This document shows positions 6,492 to 14,369 of a stretch of DNA of 20,279 nucleotides, one piece after another. Source of the stretch: a virus. Each line of letters opens with the position of its first letter. The stretch's first letter is position 1. The notes beneath the pieces are model-generated. The model made no database searches and had not been told where the DNA came from. It saw nothing but the letters and a program-made list of their open reading frames with translations. The stretch spans positions 1 through 20,279 of the IMG/VR virus record IMGVR_UViG_3300009080_000076, one strand, 5' to 3'. The position numbers and the translations under genes are program-made.

Positions 6492-6749
6492 TTATACGTT
6501 ATCTTTGAAGTCACAAACTGCTGTTACAGTGATAGCTGCAACTGTGCCTGCAACGTCAGCTGTCTGCTGAATTGCAAAGTGTACTGTTCCACCGTGTGCG
6601 CCGTCTGCGCCTGCTACTGTACCTGTTGCGCCGAAGCCTTCGATGATTGCGTCATACTCAGTCTGGTTTGCTACTGGTGCTGATACGATTTGTGTGCGTC
6701 CGCCAAGTCCGTTACCTGCTTGACCTTTTGCTGCTGTTGTTAAAGCCAT
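6492..6749 (-). CDS. Small Ala/Gly/Thr-rich protein, probably an abundant virion component
   Basis: The 85-residue protein is almost entirely Ala, Gly, Thr and Val, with one Cys (CDFKDNV at the end) and no membrane segment or signal peptide. I do not recognise a family. Context suggests high expression: it has its own late promoter (6795-6802), an excellent ribosome binding site (TAGGAGA seven bases before ATG), and its own strong terminator (6441-6468), so it is monocistronic in a block of fibre genes. Such an arrangement fits a decoration, fibre-tip or other multi-copy virion protein. That role is inferred from composition and layout only. Confidence 0.65.
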   Translation of the reverse strand: MALTTAAKGQAGNGLGGRTQIVSAPVANQTEYDAIIEGFGATGTVAGADGAHGGTVHFAIQQTADVAGTVAAITVTAVCDFKDNV

Positions 6750-6794
6750 AATAATTCTCCTAAAATATGGTTCTGCGCCTATTGCGCTTACTTT

Positions 6795-6802
6795 TATTTA
6801 TG
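6795..6802 (-). promoter_or_regulatory. T4-type late promoter for the 85-residue gene
   Basis: The minus strand reads CATAAATA, seven of eight bases of the T4 late consensus, about 46 bases before the ATG at 6749. Confidence 0.65.
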
Positions 6803-6824
6803 CTTTTTTATTAAAAAGCCTAGT

Positions 6825-8276
6825 TTAATCTAAAATGTATGTTAACATTACATATCCAGCACCACTGCCTGAGTTTGATACTGCTAAGATAGTTTGTGTA
6901 CTGTTTACATAATGATGCATTAGATCAATTTGATAAATTCCAACTACAGTTGGATCTATCTCATCTGCTGTTACTAATGCGTCTGGATCAGATGCATCTC
7001 CAACAATAATTGATGTTGATGCTTGATACGCTGATGTAATTGATACTTTTACACTTGTAACTCTTGCGTTTGCTGGTAAAGCTGCACCAATTGATACAGA
7101 ACTTGAATTAAATGCTACTTGTCTAGAAGCTTCTAAGCCTTTGAGTTCGGTTACATCTGTCCAAACATTAGCACCACTATTAGTGGTAATAACTTGTTGA
7201 TTGTCGCCTGTGCCTGTGCTGATCTTTGTAATAGGTAAAATACCTGATACACTGTTGGCTAAGTCAACTGTTCCGTAACTTAAGACACCGTTGGCGTCAA
7301 CACGTAATACAGTGTTGGCTGCACCAACGCTTAGTTCTGTAGTGGTGTTACTTGTTAAGTTACTAAGATATATACTCTGGTCAGCAAATGCACTGGCATC
7401 TGCACCAAAACCACCACGTGAACGTAGTAGTGTGTTTTGTGTAGCATCTGCTTCATTTAAACTGATTGCGCTCCAATTGGCTGTGCCGCCAGCGCCATCA
7501 CTTACTAATGATTGGTATTGTGTTGTGCTACTTTTAACCGACACATTGTCGTTGTCAATATGTGTGGTTGTTCCATCTGTTCTAACATATATTTTATTGC
7601 CGGATTTTCCAAGGCCGTCATCTGCATATATGCCAGTAACACGACTAAACTGTGCAAATAAAATGTCGTCTGTTTTTAGTACGGCTGTGGCTTTTGGTGA
7701 TGTTACAACCCATCCACTGTTTTCCCATACTGTACCGCCTATCACAAATACAAATGTACCGCCGCCGATTTCGTTTTGTGTTCCTGCTATATCATTGTCT
7801 GCGTCAGCTGAACGGGTTAGCTCACCTGCGGCAAATACAAATATACCATTACCAACTGCGTCAGCACCAGTAGCATCTTTAACTAATACACGGTCGTTAG
7901 TTGTTAGTGTTACACCGTCAATTACGCCGCCACTTAGTGTCCATTTATCATCATTAGTAATGTATGTTAAGTTTAACATATCATTAACTATGGGTCCTGA
8001 AACGTCACCGTCTATGTTTGTTGTTATTGTGTTTGTTGCCGCAACAACTGCTTCCTTGGGGTCAAGTCCTTGTGCTACGCTGTCAACATAAAATTTTGTA
8101 GCCGCATCGCTATCATTTACTGGTTCAGCAACTCGAGCATTAACTAAACTTGAGTCAGCTAAGTTGCGTACAAGAAATGCGTTCGCTGATTGGTCAAACT
8201 TAATACGTCCGTTGCCCTTGCCGAACTGAACGTTTTCGTATACACCTGCTAGCCCAAACTGTTTAATAAGTGCCAT
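6825..8276 (-). CDS. Fibre-like virion protein, 483 residues
   Basis: The N-terminus (MALIKQFGLAGV) followed by NARVAEPVNDSDAATKFYVDS at about 47-67 is typical of fibre proteins of T4-like phages; the Ala-Ala-Thr-Lys-x-Tyr-Val-Asp segment occurs before many fibre shafts and is probably helical. The middle (about 70-380) is repetitive, beta-rich and low in Cys. The last ~100 residues form a domain that is also found, diverged, at the end of the 459-residue protein encoded just upstream: compare SIIVGD with TLTVGD, and TADEIDPTVVGIY with TADENDLSEVGTY. Late promoter at 8302-8309 and AGGAG before the ATG support the start. Probable role is host attachment or a virion surface fibre. Confidence 0.75.
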   Translation of the reverse strand: MALIKQFGLAGVYENVQFGKGNGRIKFDQSANAFLVRNLADSSLVNARVAEPVNDSDAATKFYVDSVAQGLDPKEAVVAATNTITTNIDGDVSGPIVNDMLNLTYITNDDKWTLSGGVIDGVTLTTNDRVLVKDATGADAVGNGIFVFAAGELTRSADADNDIAGTQNEIGGGTFVFVIGGTVWENSGWVVTSPKATAVLKTDDILFAQFSRVTGIYADDGLGKSGNKIYVRTDGTTTHIDNDNVSVKSSTTQYQSLVSDGAGGTANWSAISLNEADATQNTLLRSRGGFGADASAFADQSIYLSNLTSNTTTELSVGAANTVLRVDANGVLSYGTVDLANSVSGILPITKISTGTGDNQQVITTNSGANVWTDVTELKGLEASRQVAFNSSSVSIGAALPANARVTSVKVSITSAYQASTSIIVGDASDPDALVTADEIDPTVVGIYQIDLMHHYVNSTQTILAVSNSGSGAGYVMLTYILD

Positions 8277-8301
8277 TTTTGCTCCTAATATCCTCTATAC
8301 G

Positions 8302-8309
8302 TATTTATG
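8302..8309 (-). promoter_or_regulatory. T4-type late promoter for the 483-residue fibre gene
   Basis: The minus strand reads GCATAAATAC, about 26 bases before the start at 8276. It overlaps the TAA stop of the upstream fibre-like gene. Confidence 0.7.
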
Positions 8310-9684
8310 CATAGGTGATCAAAACCTCTGCTTCGCCCACAGTGGCTGCACCTTTATTCAAAAAAGCACTAACATGAATTTCCGATGCTTCATTGTATAA
8401 ATGATTTGGAAAACTGTAGTATGTTCCTACTTCACTGAGATCGTTCTCATCTGCGGTCATATGTCTTGTAAAATTATTATTATCGCCCACTGTTAATGTA
8501 GCGCCGCCATTAAATGCTGTGGTAACTTCAATACTTACATTGAGTACTCTTACATTATGGTCTACACGATGTATATTAACTGTGTTCATTCCGTTGTGTG
8601 TTACTATAGCCTTATAACTGGTTTGACTGTCTGCACCACCGCCATCTTGTGTACTGAGTGCTTTCCATCCACCGCCCTGATAAATGTAATATGCCCATTC
8701 GCCTGGCCCTAGTGGATTACCACTGTCTATAACAAATGCTGTATCTCCTGGCCCTGGTGCTAGTGCAAGTAATTCAGTTTGATTTCCTACTATAAATGCC
8801 TGTGTTGAACTGGTATTGTCTACTAGTCCACTGGCAAAAAATACTGCTCTGTGATCATCAATAACAATGTATACTGGGTCAGCAGTAGTACTGGCTGCTT
8901 GTGCGCTGTTGGGGTCTAAGTGATACAGTTGTCCAGTTGTGCTTGCTGGGTCTACAAAATAAAGAGTACCAGGATTGCCGCCCAACATAATGTCTACAAT
9001 TGGTCCAACTGTACGCATACGGAAGTGATCGTCTGTTGGCCATTTTGGCTCTTCAACAATACCAATAATACGTTTGGTCATTGTAGCATCAGCCGCTGTA
9101 TAATCAACAGCTTGATACTGTCCAGTATTGTTTAAAACAACTGCTTGTTTCTTTGCAAGCCCATGTCCGGCTTGTTCAATAGTTAATGTGTCTCGTTTTT
9201 CACGCAGTAAAAATCTGCTGAGTATTTGTGTAGCAAACCCACGACTAAATCCTGCTGGCAATACACTTGGTAATGGGAACAGCACTGGCATTTGGTTTTC
9301 TATTTCAAAACATATACCAGGACCTTCCAGTATACTTCCGTCACCAAACTGTGTTTGATCCATAAGTGCGTTGAGTCTATCTTCGTCACTTGCTAAACAA
9401 ACAACTGTACTTACATTGGCACTTTCAATTGCATCAATACGTAAAATTAATCCATTGGCACCAGTGGCAACGTAGTCGCCCACTGCAATGTTTCTGCCGT
9501 CATACTGAAAAGGGACTGTACTTTCAACACCACTGTGTAGTTGTGCATTGACGTTCATTTCTAAACGCCACTGTTTGGCATTGCCATCAATATCTTTTTG
9601 TGGAGTGCTTGCAGCCCAGTATGCTGTTATTCCTTGTACTTGTATCCCAACACTCAGTAACTTTGGTGGATTAAGATTACTCAT
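8305..9684 (-). CDS. Fibre-like virion protein, 459 residues
   Basis: A large beta-rich protein without signal peptide or membrane segment. Residues about 1-120 form an N-terminal domain with scattered charged residues. A region around 160-215 (REKRDTLTIEQAGHGL ... TKRIIGIVEEPKWP) resembles the part of phage structural proteins annotated as related to fibre or baseplate proteins, but I cannot name the family. The C-terminal ~100 residues (about 360-459) are a beta-sandwich-like domain shared with the 483-residue protein. The start at 9684 follows the stop of the previous gene by one base (TAAAATG) with no clear ribosome binding site, so translation is probably coupled to it. Both genes would be read from the late promoter at 10784-10791. 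Confidence 0.7.
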   Translation of the reverse strand: MSNLNPPKLLSVGIQVQGITAYWAASTPQKDIDGNAKQWRLEMNVNAQLHSGVESTVPFQYDGRNIAVGDYVATGANGLILRIDAIESANVSTVVCLASDEDRLNALMDQTQFGDGSILEGPGICFEIENQMPVLFPLPSVLPAGFSRGFATQILSRFLLREKRDTLTIEQAGHGLAKKQAVVLNNTGQYQAVDYTAADATMTKRIIGIVEEPKWPTDDHFRMRTVGPIVDIMLGGNPGTLYFVDPASTTGQLYHLDPNSAQAASTTADPVYIVIDDHRAVFFASGLVDNTSSTQAFIVGNQTELLALAPGPGDTAFVIDSGNPLGPGEWAYYIYQGGGWKALSTQDGGGADSQTSYKAIVTHNGMNTVNIHRVDHNVRVLNVSIEVTTAFNGGATLTVGDNNNFTRHMTADENDLSEVGTYYSFPNHLYNEASEIHVSAFLNKGAATVGEAEVLITYA

Positions 9685-9685
9685 T

Positions 9686-10753
9686 TTAGAACACCAAGTT
9701 TACATATGCATGTTGGTTAACGTCTGCTCCAGCCACAGAGGATATAAGTTGTATCTTAAATGTAGTGGTTGGATTTGCACCATCAAGTAACACTTGATAG
9801 TTACCGGTTGGATAACGTAATTTATATTGATTGTTTGTGTTGTCAAAACCAAAATAGGTTACACTTTTTGGCCAAGTATTAAAACTGTGTATTACAGTAA
9901 GTTCGTTACCAATTCTGGAAACAGTTAAATCTGCCGGTACTTGACTAAATGCTTCCACACTGCCATCCTGCTCAAATGTAACTTTAAATATTCTTGTATT
10001 AGCAGTAGTTGTACTCCACTCAAGTCCGCCAGCACCACTCATTAAGAATGAACCAGTTGCACCTGTTGTTAATGTACTTAAAGCACCGCCATTAACTTGC
10101 ACAAGTTCGCCTTCATCGCCGGCTGCAAATCCGTAGTTTGGAGCAATTGTAATTGTGTTATTGGCTGTGCTTACACTTAGTTGTCCAGATACATCAATGC
10201 TGTTAAACGCTAAGTCTGCGCCCGTCTTTGCACTGAATATAGACTGCCCAGTACCTAAGTTACTTGCTGTATTAATTTCTGCTGTATTGTTAAATTCTAT
10301 TTCATCGCCATTGGTTGTAATAGCAAGGTTACTGCCTGTTGCAGTTAATGTACGAAATTGTAGTATATTATTGGCTACGCTTTTGTATACTTCTTGACCA
10401 GCACCAACATTATTACCTGTGTTGAGTAAAGCACCGCCATTAGCGAGACTAATTGTAACATCTGTACCAGTGCCAGTAATATCTAAATTGGCACCAACCT
10501 TTAATGTTTTTATAATTTGTGTATGGTTACCAGTACCAGTTCTAGCACCAATTAATGATGTACCAGTAGCACCGTCACCTGCTTGAAAGGAAGTAACCGC
10601 TGGATTACCGCCGATACTTAAATCGGAATTTATAAAATTACCCTGTGTGGTGTTCCACTGTAAAACTTGATCGTCAGTTAATGTTGACCTGTCAAGTTTA
10701 ATGGACGGGACTGTTTGTGCTGTTATTGTTGAAGAACTCGCATAGATTGCCAT
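9686..10753 (-). CDS. Fibre-like virion protein, 355 residues
   Basis: The protein is rich in Thr, Asn, Gly and Ala. Residues 20-40 (RSTLTDDQVLQWNTTQGN) carry the same Gln-Val-Leu-x-Trp motif as the repeats in the 563-residue fibre. Several shaft-like repeats follow at about 75-215, each with Gly-Ala/Ser-Asn-Leu-x-Ile followed by a short beta stretch (GANLDITGTGTDV, GSNLAITTNGDEI). The C-terminal ~100 residues from RIFKVTFEQDG onward look like a globular tip or capping domain. Its late promoter is at 10784-10791 and the start is preceded by AAAGGT. Likely a virion fibre or part of the host-recognition complex. Confidence 0.7.
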   Translation of the reverse strand: MAIYASSSTITAQTVPSIKLDRSTLTDDQVLQWNTTQGNFINSDLSIGGNPAVTSFQAGDGATGTSLIGARTGTGNHTQIIKTLKVGANLDITGTGTDVTISLANGGALLNTGNNVGAGQEVYKSVANNILQFRTLTATGSNLAITTNGDEIEFNNTAEINTASNLGTGQSIFSAKTGADLAFNSIDVSGQLSVSTANNTITIAPNYGFAAGDEGELVQVNGGALSTLTTGATGSFLMSGAGGLEWSTTTANTRIFKVTFEQDGSVEAFSQVPADLTVSRIGNELTVIHSFNTWPKSVTYFGFDNTNNQYKLRYPTGNYQVLLDGANPTTTFKIQLISSVAGADVNQHAYVNLVF

Positions 10754-10783
10754 ACTACATTTACCTTTATCTTTTATTAGTAG

Positions 10784-10791
10784 TATTTATG
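10784..10791 (-). promoter_or_regulatory. T4-type late promoter for the 355/459-residue fibre pair
   Basis: The minus strand reads GCATAAATAC, identical over ten bases to the element at 8302-8309 apart from flanks, just after the stop of the 134-residue gene. Confidence 0.7.
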
Positions 10792-10792
10792 C

Positions 10793-11197
10793 CTATACGT
10801 TCAAAAGTATTTGGTCAATTCGGCCATGTGCCACTTGAGAATACGAACCAGCACCTAAATGACTACGATCAATTTTCGCTCTTAAATAAATTGCGTTTAC
10901 ACGGAACGTAAATCCGTCTGTACCAGTGTCTCCAACTGAGCCTGTTGGCACTGCACTGTTTACTGGATACTGTTTATACGTAGTACCTGACGTTAAATAT
11001 ATTGGAAACCAATCTTGCTCAGTTGGTGTTGTGGCCAATGTGCCTTCGATATAAACTCTTCCAACAAAATCATCAAATTTTACACTTACTGTGTGTAAGC
11101 CGTCAGTATTACCATAAAAGGCATCAGCCTTAATATTGTCGCCTTTATAGCTTAATTCTGCTTTGTGTGTTAACATTGTATAACTGACGTTGCTCAT
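10793..11197 (-). CDS. Small beta-rich virion-associated protein, 134 residues
   Basis: I do not recognise a named family, though proteins of this look are frequent in the virion blocks of marine T4-like phages. It has alternating hydrophobic residues suggesting a beta-sandwich (HTVSVKFDDFVGRVYIEGTL at about 35-54), a polar loop region in the middle and a conserved-looking C-terminus (AIYLRAKIDRSHLGAG ... GRIDQILLNV). No membrane segment or signal peptide. The start is set by AAGGA eleven bases upstream, within the end of the 54-residue gene; the stop-to-start gap is three bases. It is therefore the second gene of the late unit that starts at 11391-11398. Confidence 0.65.
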   Translation of the reverse strand: MSNVSYTMLTHKAELSYKGDNIKADAFYGNTDGLHTVSVKFDDFVGRVYIEGTLATTPTEQDWFPIYLTSGTTYKQYPVNSAVPTGSVGDTGTDGFTFRVNAIYLRAKIDRSHLGAGSYSQVAHGRIDQILLNV

Positions 11198-11200
11198 CTC

Positions 11201-11365
11201 TTATTCCTTAATGATCTCTACAAGTGTACCTTCACCTGCCAATTCTTGTACGATAGCTGATAGCTGATCAAGTAGACCTTCGTCCAGTGGTGCTAATATT
11301 TGCTCATCGTCTCTAACCAGTCTACTGGCTTTAATTACTACTGTAGTTTCTGCAATTTTTGCCAT
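11201..11365 (-). CDS. Unknown 54-residue acidic protein
   Basis: This short gene begins with ATG at 11365 and ends with TAA at 11203-11201. It reads MAKIAETTVVIKASRLVRDD at the start and ends in TLVEIIKE, with a helical middle rich in Leu, Asp and Glu (APLDEGLLDQLSAIVQELAG). It has a near-perfect ribosome binding site (AAGGAGA, about six bases before ATG), a late promoter at 11391-11398 and a three-base gap to the next gene, all of which support it as real. No function is recognised; it may be a small virion or assembly protein by context. Confidence 0.7.
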   Translation of the reverse strand: MAKIAETTVVIKASRLVRDDEQILAPLDEGLLDQLSAIVQELAGEGTLVEIIKE

Positions 11366-11390
11366 AACCTTCTCCTTAAATAACTATAGT

Positions 11391-11398
11391 TATTTATC
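11391..11398 (-). promoter_or_regulatory. T4-type late promoter for the 54- and 134-residue genes
   Basis: The minus strand reads GATAAATA. The bases AAATAACTATAGTTATTT (about 11378-11395) form an 18-base perfect inverted repeat that overlaps it, which could be a hairpin at the 5' end of the message. Confidence 0.65.
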
Positions 11399-11400
11399 TG

Positions 11401-12171
11401 TTACAGGTCCTGTTGTAATATCACTTCATATTCATGCAATGTATCACCGCCCACCATCATTTTATACATTACATAATCTTCCTCATCAGCAAAATATATA
11501 CTAACAACATGCCATGAATTAATTTTAGGTCGATAGTGCCAATTGGCAATATTAGAGTAGTTGCTGGATGGCTTCATATTACTAACCCATGCTTTGGACT
11601 GTTCAGCTTCCATATCCCTTATAAGTTTGTAGTAATTACTGCTTACTTTGACATTTTCTATTGGTGTGTTTTTGAGATATTGAGATAACACTGGTAATAT
11701 TTCTTCTTTAAACACTGTATTGGTGTTATACGCAACCTTAAAGCGATACTTCCTGTAATACAACTGTGATTTTACTATTGCTTTACGATTGGATAATAAT
11801 ACATCCAAATGTTGATCGTTTTTAGGACCATCAATTAATAATACATCATCACTCATTGTGTTTAATATACGGCGTACTATACTACTGTCACTCAAATACA
11901 AATTAAAGTTTTGCTCACGTCTAAAGCGATATTCAATATCCAATCGATCCATTAGTTTGGTTATTTTGTGTTGTTTAGCAACTAGATTCATGTATTCACG
12001 CTTTATTGCATATAAATCGTCACTATCACGATACTGCCACATGGAGATACTACGTAAACTAATGTTGTATGCAAATTTTCGATAGAATGCTTTGTTGCTC
12101 AGTGTATACTTAACACCTGTTTGTTTACAAAGTTCTCGTATATTATCGATATTCAATTTGCACTGTGTCAT
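11401..12171 (-). CDS. Unknown 256-residue protein
   Basis: No family is recognised. The protein is basic and Tyr-rich, with many Arg/Lys (for example YAIKREYMNLVAKQHKITK at about 53-71 and KSQLYYRKYRFKVAYN at about 134-149), and a C-terminal segment with alternating hydrophobic and aromatic residues (WHVVSIYFADEEDYVMYKMM at about 220-239). No signal peptide or membrane helix is seen. The gene overlaps the 3' end of the ClpA-like gene by 29 bases and has no clear ribosome binding site, so it probably depends on translation of clpA. It closes the long operon that starts at 17230. A nucleic-acid-binding role would fit the charge, but that is speculation. Confidence 0.65.
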   Translation of the reverse strand: MTQCKLNIDNIRELCKQTGVKYTLSNKAFYRKFAYNISLRSISMWQYRDSDDLYAIKREYMNLVAKQHKITKLMDRLDIEYRFRREQNFNLYLSDSSIVRRILNTMSDDVLLIDGPKNDQHLDVLLSNRKAIVKSQLYYRKYRFKVAYNTNTVFKEEILPVLSQYLKNTPIENVKVSSNYYKLIRDMEAEQSKAWVSNMKPSSNYSNIANWHYRPKINSWHVVSIYFADEEDYVMYKMMVGGDTLHEYEVILQQDL

Positions 12172-14365
12172 TATTGATGTCTACTTGAATATCACTAAGT
12201 TCCGAATCGTCGAACAGCATTTTACGTGCAAGTGGCTTCTTGATATTTTCATTAATCTCACGTGCCATTGGTCTTGCACCCATTGTTTCACTAAATCCAC
12301 GATCACTCAACCAATCAGTTACTGCTGGTGTCCACGTTAATGTAACACCACGATCCTTGACCATATATTTTAGTTCATTAAGGAATTTATCAGTAACTTT
12401 GTTGATGTGTCCACGGTCAAGTTTATTAAACTTAACAGTAGCATCCAACCGATTGCGGAACTCTGGGCTAAAGAAGTTTTTAACTGCTTTGTCTTGTGCA
12501 GTATCATGTTTACCACCACTAAATCCAATTACATTCTTTTCACTGTCAGCGGCGCCCAAGTTACTGGTTAGGATAATAACAGCATTTCTAGCACTCACTG
12601 CTTTACCGTCACTGCTTGTCACCATGCCGTTGTCCATTACTTGTAACATAACGTTTAGTACATCTGGGTGTGCTTTTTCTACTTCATCAAGCAGTAATAC
12701 ACAGTTGGGAGTCTTTTCCAACTCATTAATAAGTTGTCCGCTACCCATTTTACCATCACCATGTCCAACATAGCCAGGAGGTGCACCAATAAGTTTAGCA
12801 ACAGTGTGACGTTCCTGATATTCACTCATGTCAAAACGTACAAGATGCATATTAAGTAATTCACTAATTGCTTTTGCAGTTTCAGTTTTACCAACACCAG
12901 TAGGTCCAGTAAACAAGTAAGTGCCAACAGGCTTGTCTTTGCTTTTTAGTCCTGCTTTACTGATATAAACAGCATCCGCCAATAAGTCAATTGCTTCGTC
13001 TTGCCCAAACACTCTATCACGCAGTTTTTGTTCGATATTAATCATTTGTGTTTCACGCTTCTTGACATTAACAACTGTGTCTAGTGGAATACGTGCAAGT
13101 TTACTAATCTCATATTTAATTAAGTCTTCATCAATAAGACTTTTGCGTTTACCTGTTTCAGTTACACGCTGACGAGCAAATGCGCTGTCAATAACGTCAA
13201 ATACTTTGTCTGGCAACTTTTTATCATGTAGATATTGTACACTCAAGTCTACAGCCGCTTGTATTGCTTCTGGACTAATCTGTAAGTTGTGATATGTTTC
13301 GTATGTTGCAATACTCTGTGTCACAATCTCACGTGCTTCACTTGGTGTTGGTTCAGGTACATCAATCTTATAAAAGCGTCTTGCTAAAGCACGATCTTTC
13401 TCAAATTTTTCGCGATATTCTTCATATGTTGTACTGCCTACACAGTGTAGTTTGCCTTTTTGTAGTGCTGGCTTCAGTAAGTTAGCAACATCCATTGCTC
13501 CTTGTCCTGCTGACCCTGCGCCCATAATCATGTGTATCTCATCAATAAACAAGATAGCATCATCACGTGTTTCCAAGATATCCAGTATCTCTTTCATACG
13601 TTCTTCAAAGTCTCCACGATATTTTGTACCAGCCAATAATGCACCGATATCCAAACTGTATACTGTGTGTCCTTGAATAGTTTCTGGAACATCTGCTGTT
13701 ACAATACGATGTGCCAGTCCTTCAGCAATTGCAGTTTTACCAACACCAGCATCGCCCACTAATACAACGTTATTCTTTTTACGTCTGGCCAGTGTTTGTG
13801 TCAATAAGTCTACTTCTTCTTTACGTCCAATAAGTGGATCTAATTTGTTTTGTTCTGCTTCCTTGTTTAAGTTAACACAGAACTTACGCAGTACTGCTTC
13901 TTTTTTATTGCGTGGGTCGTTGCTGTCTAGTTCAGCCTGATCGTTTTTGTCTGCCAAATGCTCTAGTAATGATTCACGTGTTACAAAATTGTTTGCGCAG
14001 ATGTATGTTGCAAAACTATTCTTTTCGCTCAGGATACTCAACAATACATCCACTGTTGTAAGTTGTTGACGTCCGTTAAACAGTGCTTGTGTAAATGCAC
14101 GATTAAATACACGTTCCAGTGCCTGTGTTTTAGTTGGGCGTAGTGTACCTACAACTTTAATTTCTTCTAGTTCTGTATGACAATATGCATACGTATGATC
14201 GCTAATCTGAAGTGGGTCACCTCCCAAGTCAACAATCACATCAATGACATCCTGATCTTCTAAAATCACACATAATACATGCTCGAGAGTTACATACTTG
14301 TGACTAAACTCTTCTGCAATTTTAAATGCTTTTGTTACCATTAATTCTAAACGTTCGTTTGACAT
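12143..14365 (-). CDS. clpA: ClpA-like ATP-dependent unfoldase (Clp/Hsp100, two AAA+ modules)
   Basis: ClpA unfolds proteins and feeds them to the ClpP peptidase. This 740-residue protein is full length. Residues 1-140 form a Clp N-domain. The first AAA+ module has Walker A GDAGVGKT (204-211), Walker B ILFIDE (271-276), pore loop KYRG (248-251) and the ALARR arginine element (326-330). The second has Walker A GPTGVGKT (487-494), pore loop GYVG (531-534), Walker B CVLLLDE (555-561) and sensor-2 GARP (696-699). There is no long ClpB-type coiled-coil insertion. Before EFRNRLD (635-641) it carries Ile-Gly-Phe at 613-615, where E. coli ClpA has its ClpP-docking Ile-Gly-Leu loop. No clpP is in the window, so it probably uses host ClpP. 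It follows the DnaJ-like gene by four bases. Confidence 0.93.
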   Translation of the reverse strand: MSNERLELMVTKAFKIAEEFSHKYVTLEHVLCVILEDQDVIDVIVDLGGDPLQISDHTYAYCHTELEEIKVVGTLRPTKTQALERVFNRAFTQALFNGRQQLTTVDVLLSILSEKNSFATYICANNFVTRESLLEHLADKNDQAELDSNDPRNKKEAVLRKFCVNLNKEAEQNKLDPLIGRKEEVDLLTQTLARRKKNNVVLVGDAGVGKTAIAEGLAHRIVTADVPETIQGHTVYSLDIGALLAGTKYRGDFEERMKEILDILETRDDAILFIDEIHMIMGAGSAGQGAMDVANLLKPALQKGKLHCVGSTTYEEYREKFEKDRALARRFYKIDVPEPTPSEAREIVTQSIATYETYHNLQISPEAIQAAVDLSVQYLHDKKLPDKVFDVIDSAFARQRVTETGKRKSLIDEDLIKYEISKLARIPLDTVVNVKKRETQMINIEQKLRDRVFGQDEAIDLLADAVYISKAGLKSKDKPVGTYLFTGPTGVGKTETAKAISELLNMHLVRFDMSEYQERHTVAKLIGAPPGYVGHGDGKMGSGQLINELEKTPNCVLLLDEVEKAHPDVLNVMLQVMDNGMVTSSDGKAVSARNAVIILTSNLGAADSEKNVIGFSGGKHDTAQDKAVKNFFSPEFRNRLDATVKFNKLDRGHINKVTDKFLNELKYMVKDRGVTLTWTPAVTDWLSDRGFSETMGARPMAREINENIKKPLARKMLFDDSELSDIQVDINNDTVQIEYR

Positions 14366-14369
14366 TATT

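Noticed and set aside
6803-6824. AT-rich hairpin GCTTTTT/AAAAAGC after the 483-residue fibre gene as a terminator
   Set aside because: The stem is almost only A and T and is not followed by a U tract; it looks like ordinary spacer.
7291-8091. Long plus-strand frame of 266 codons within the 483-residue fibre gene
   Set aside because: It is the antisense shadow of a repetitive, Thr/Val-rich coding region, has no ribosome binding site or promoter, and its product is Ser/Pro-rich nonsense.
12143-14365. ClpB-type disaggregase instead of ClpA
   Set aside because: There is no long coiled-coil middle domain between the two ATPase modules, the length is 740 rather than about 860 residues, and an Ile-Gly-Phe loop for ClpP is present.
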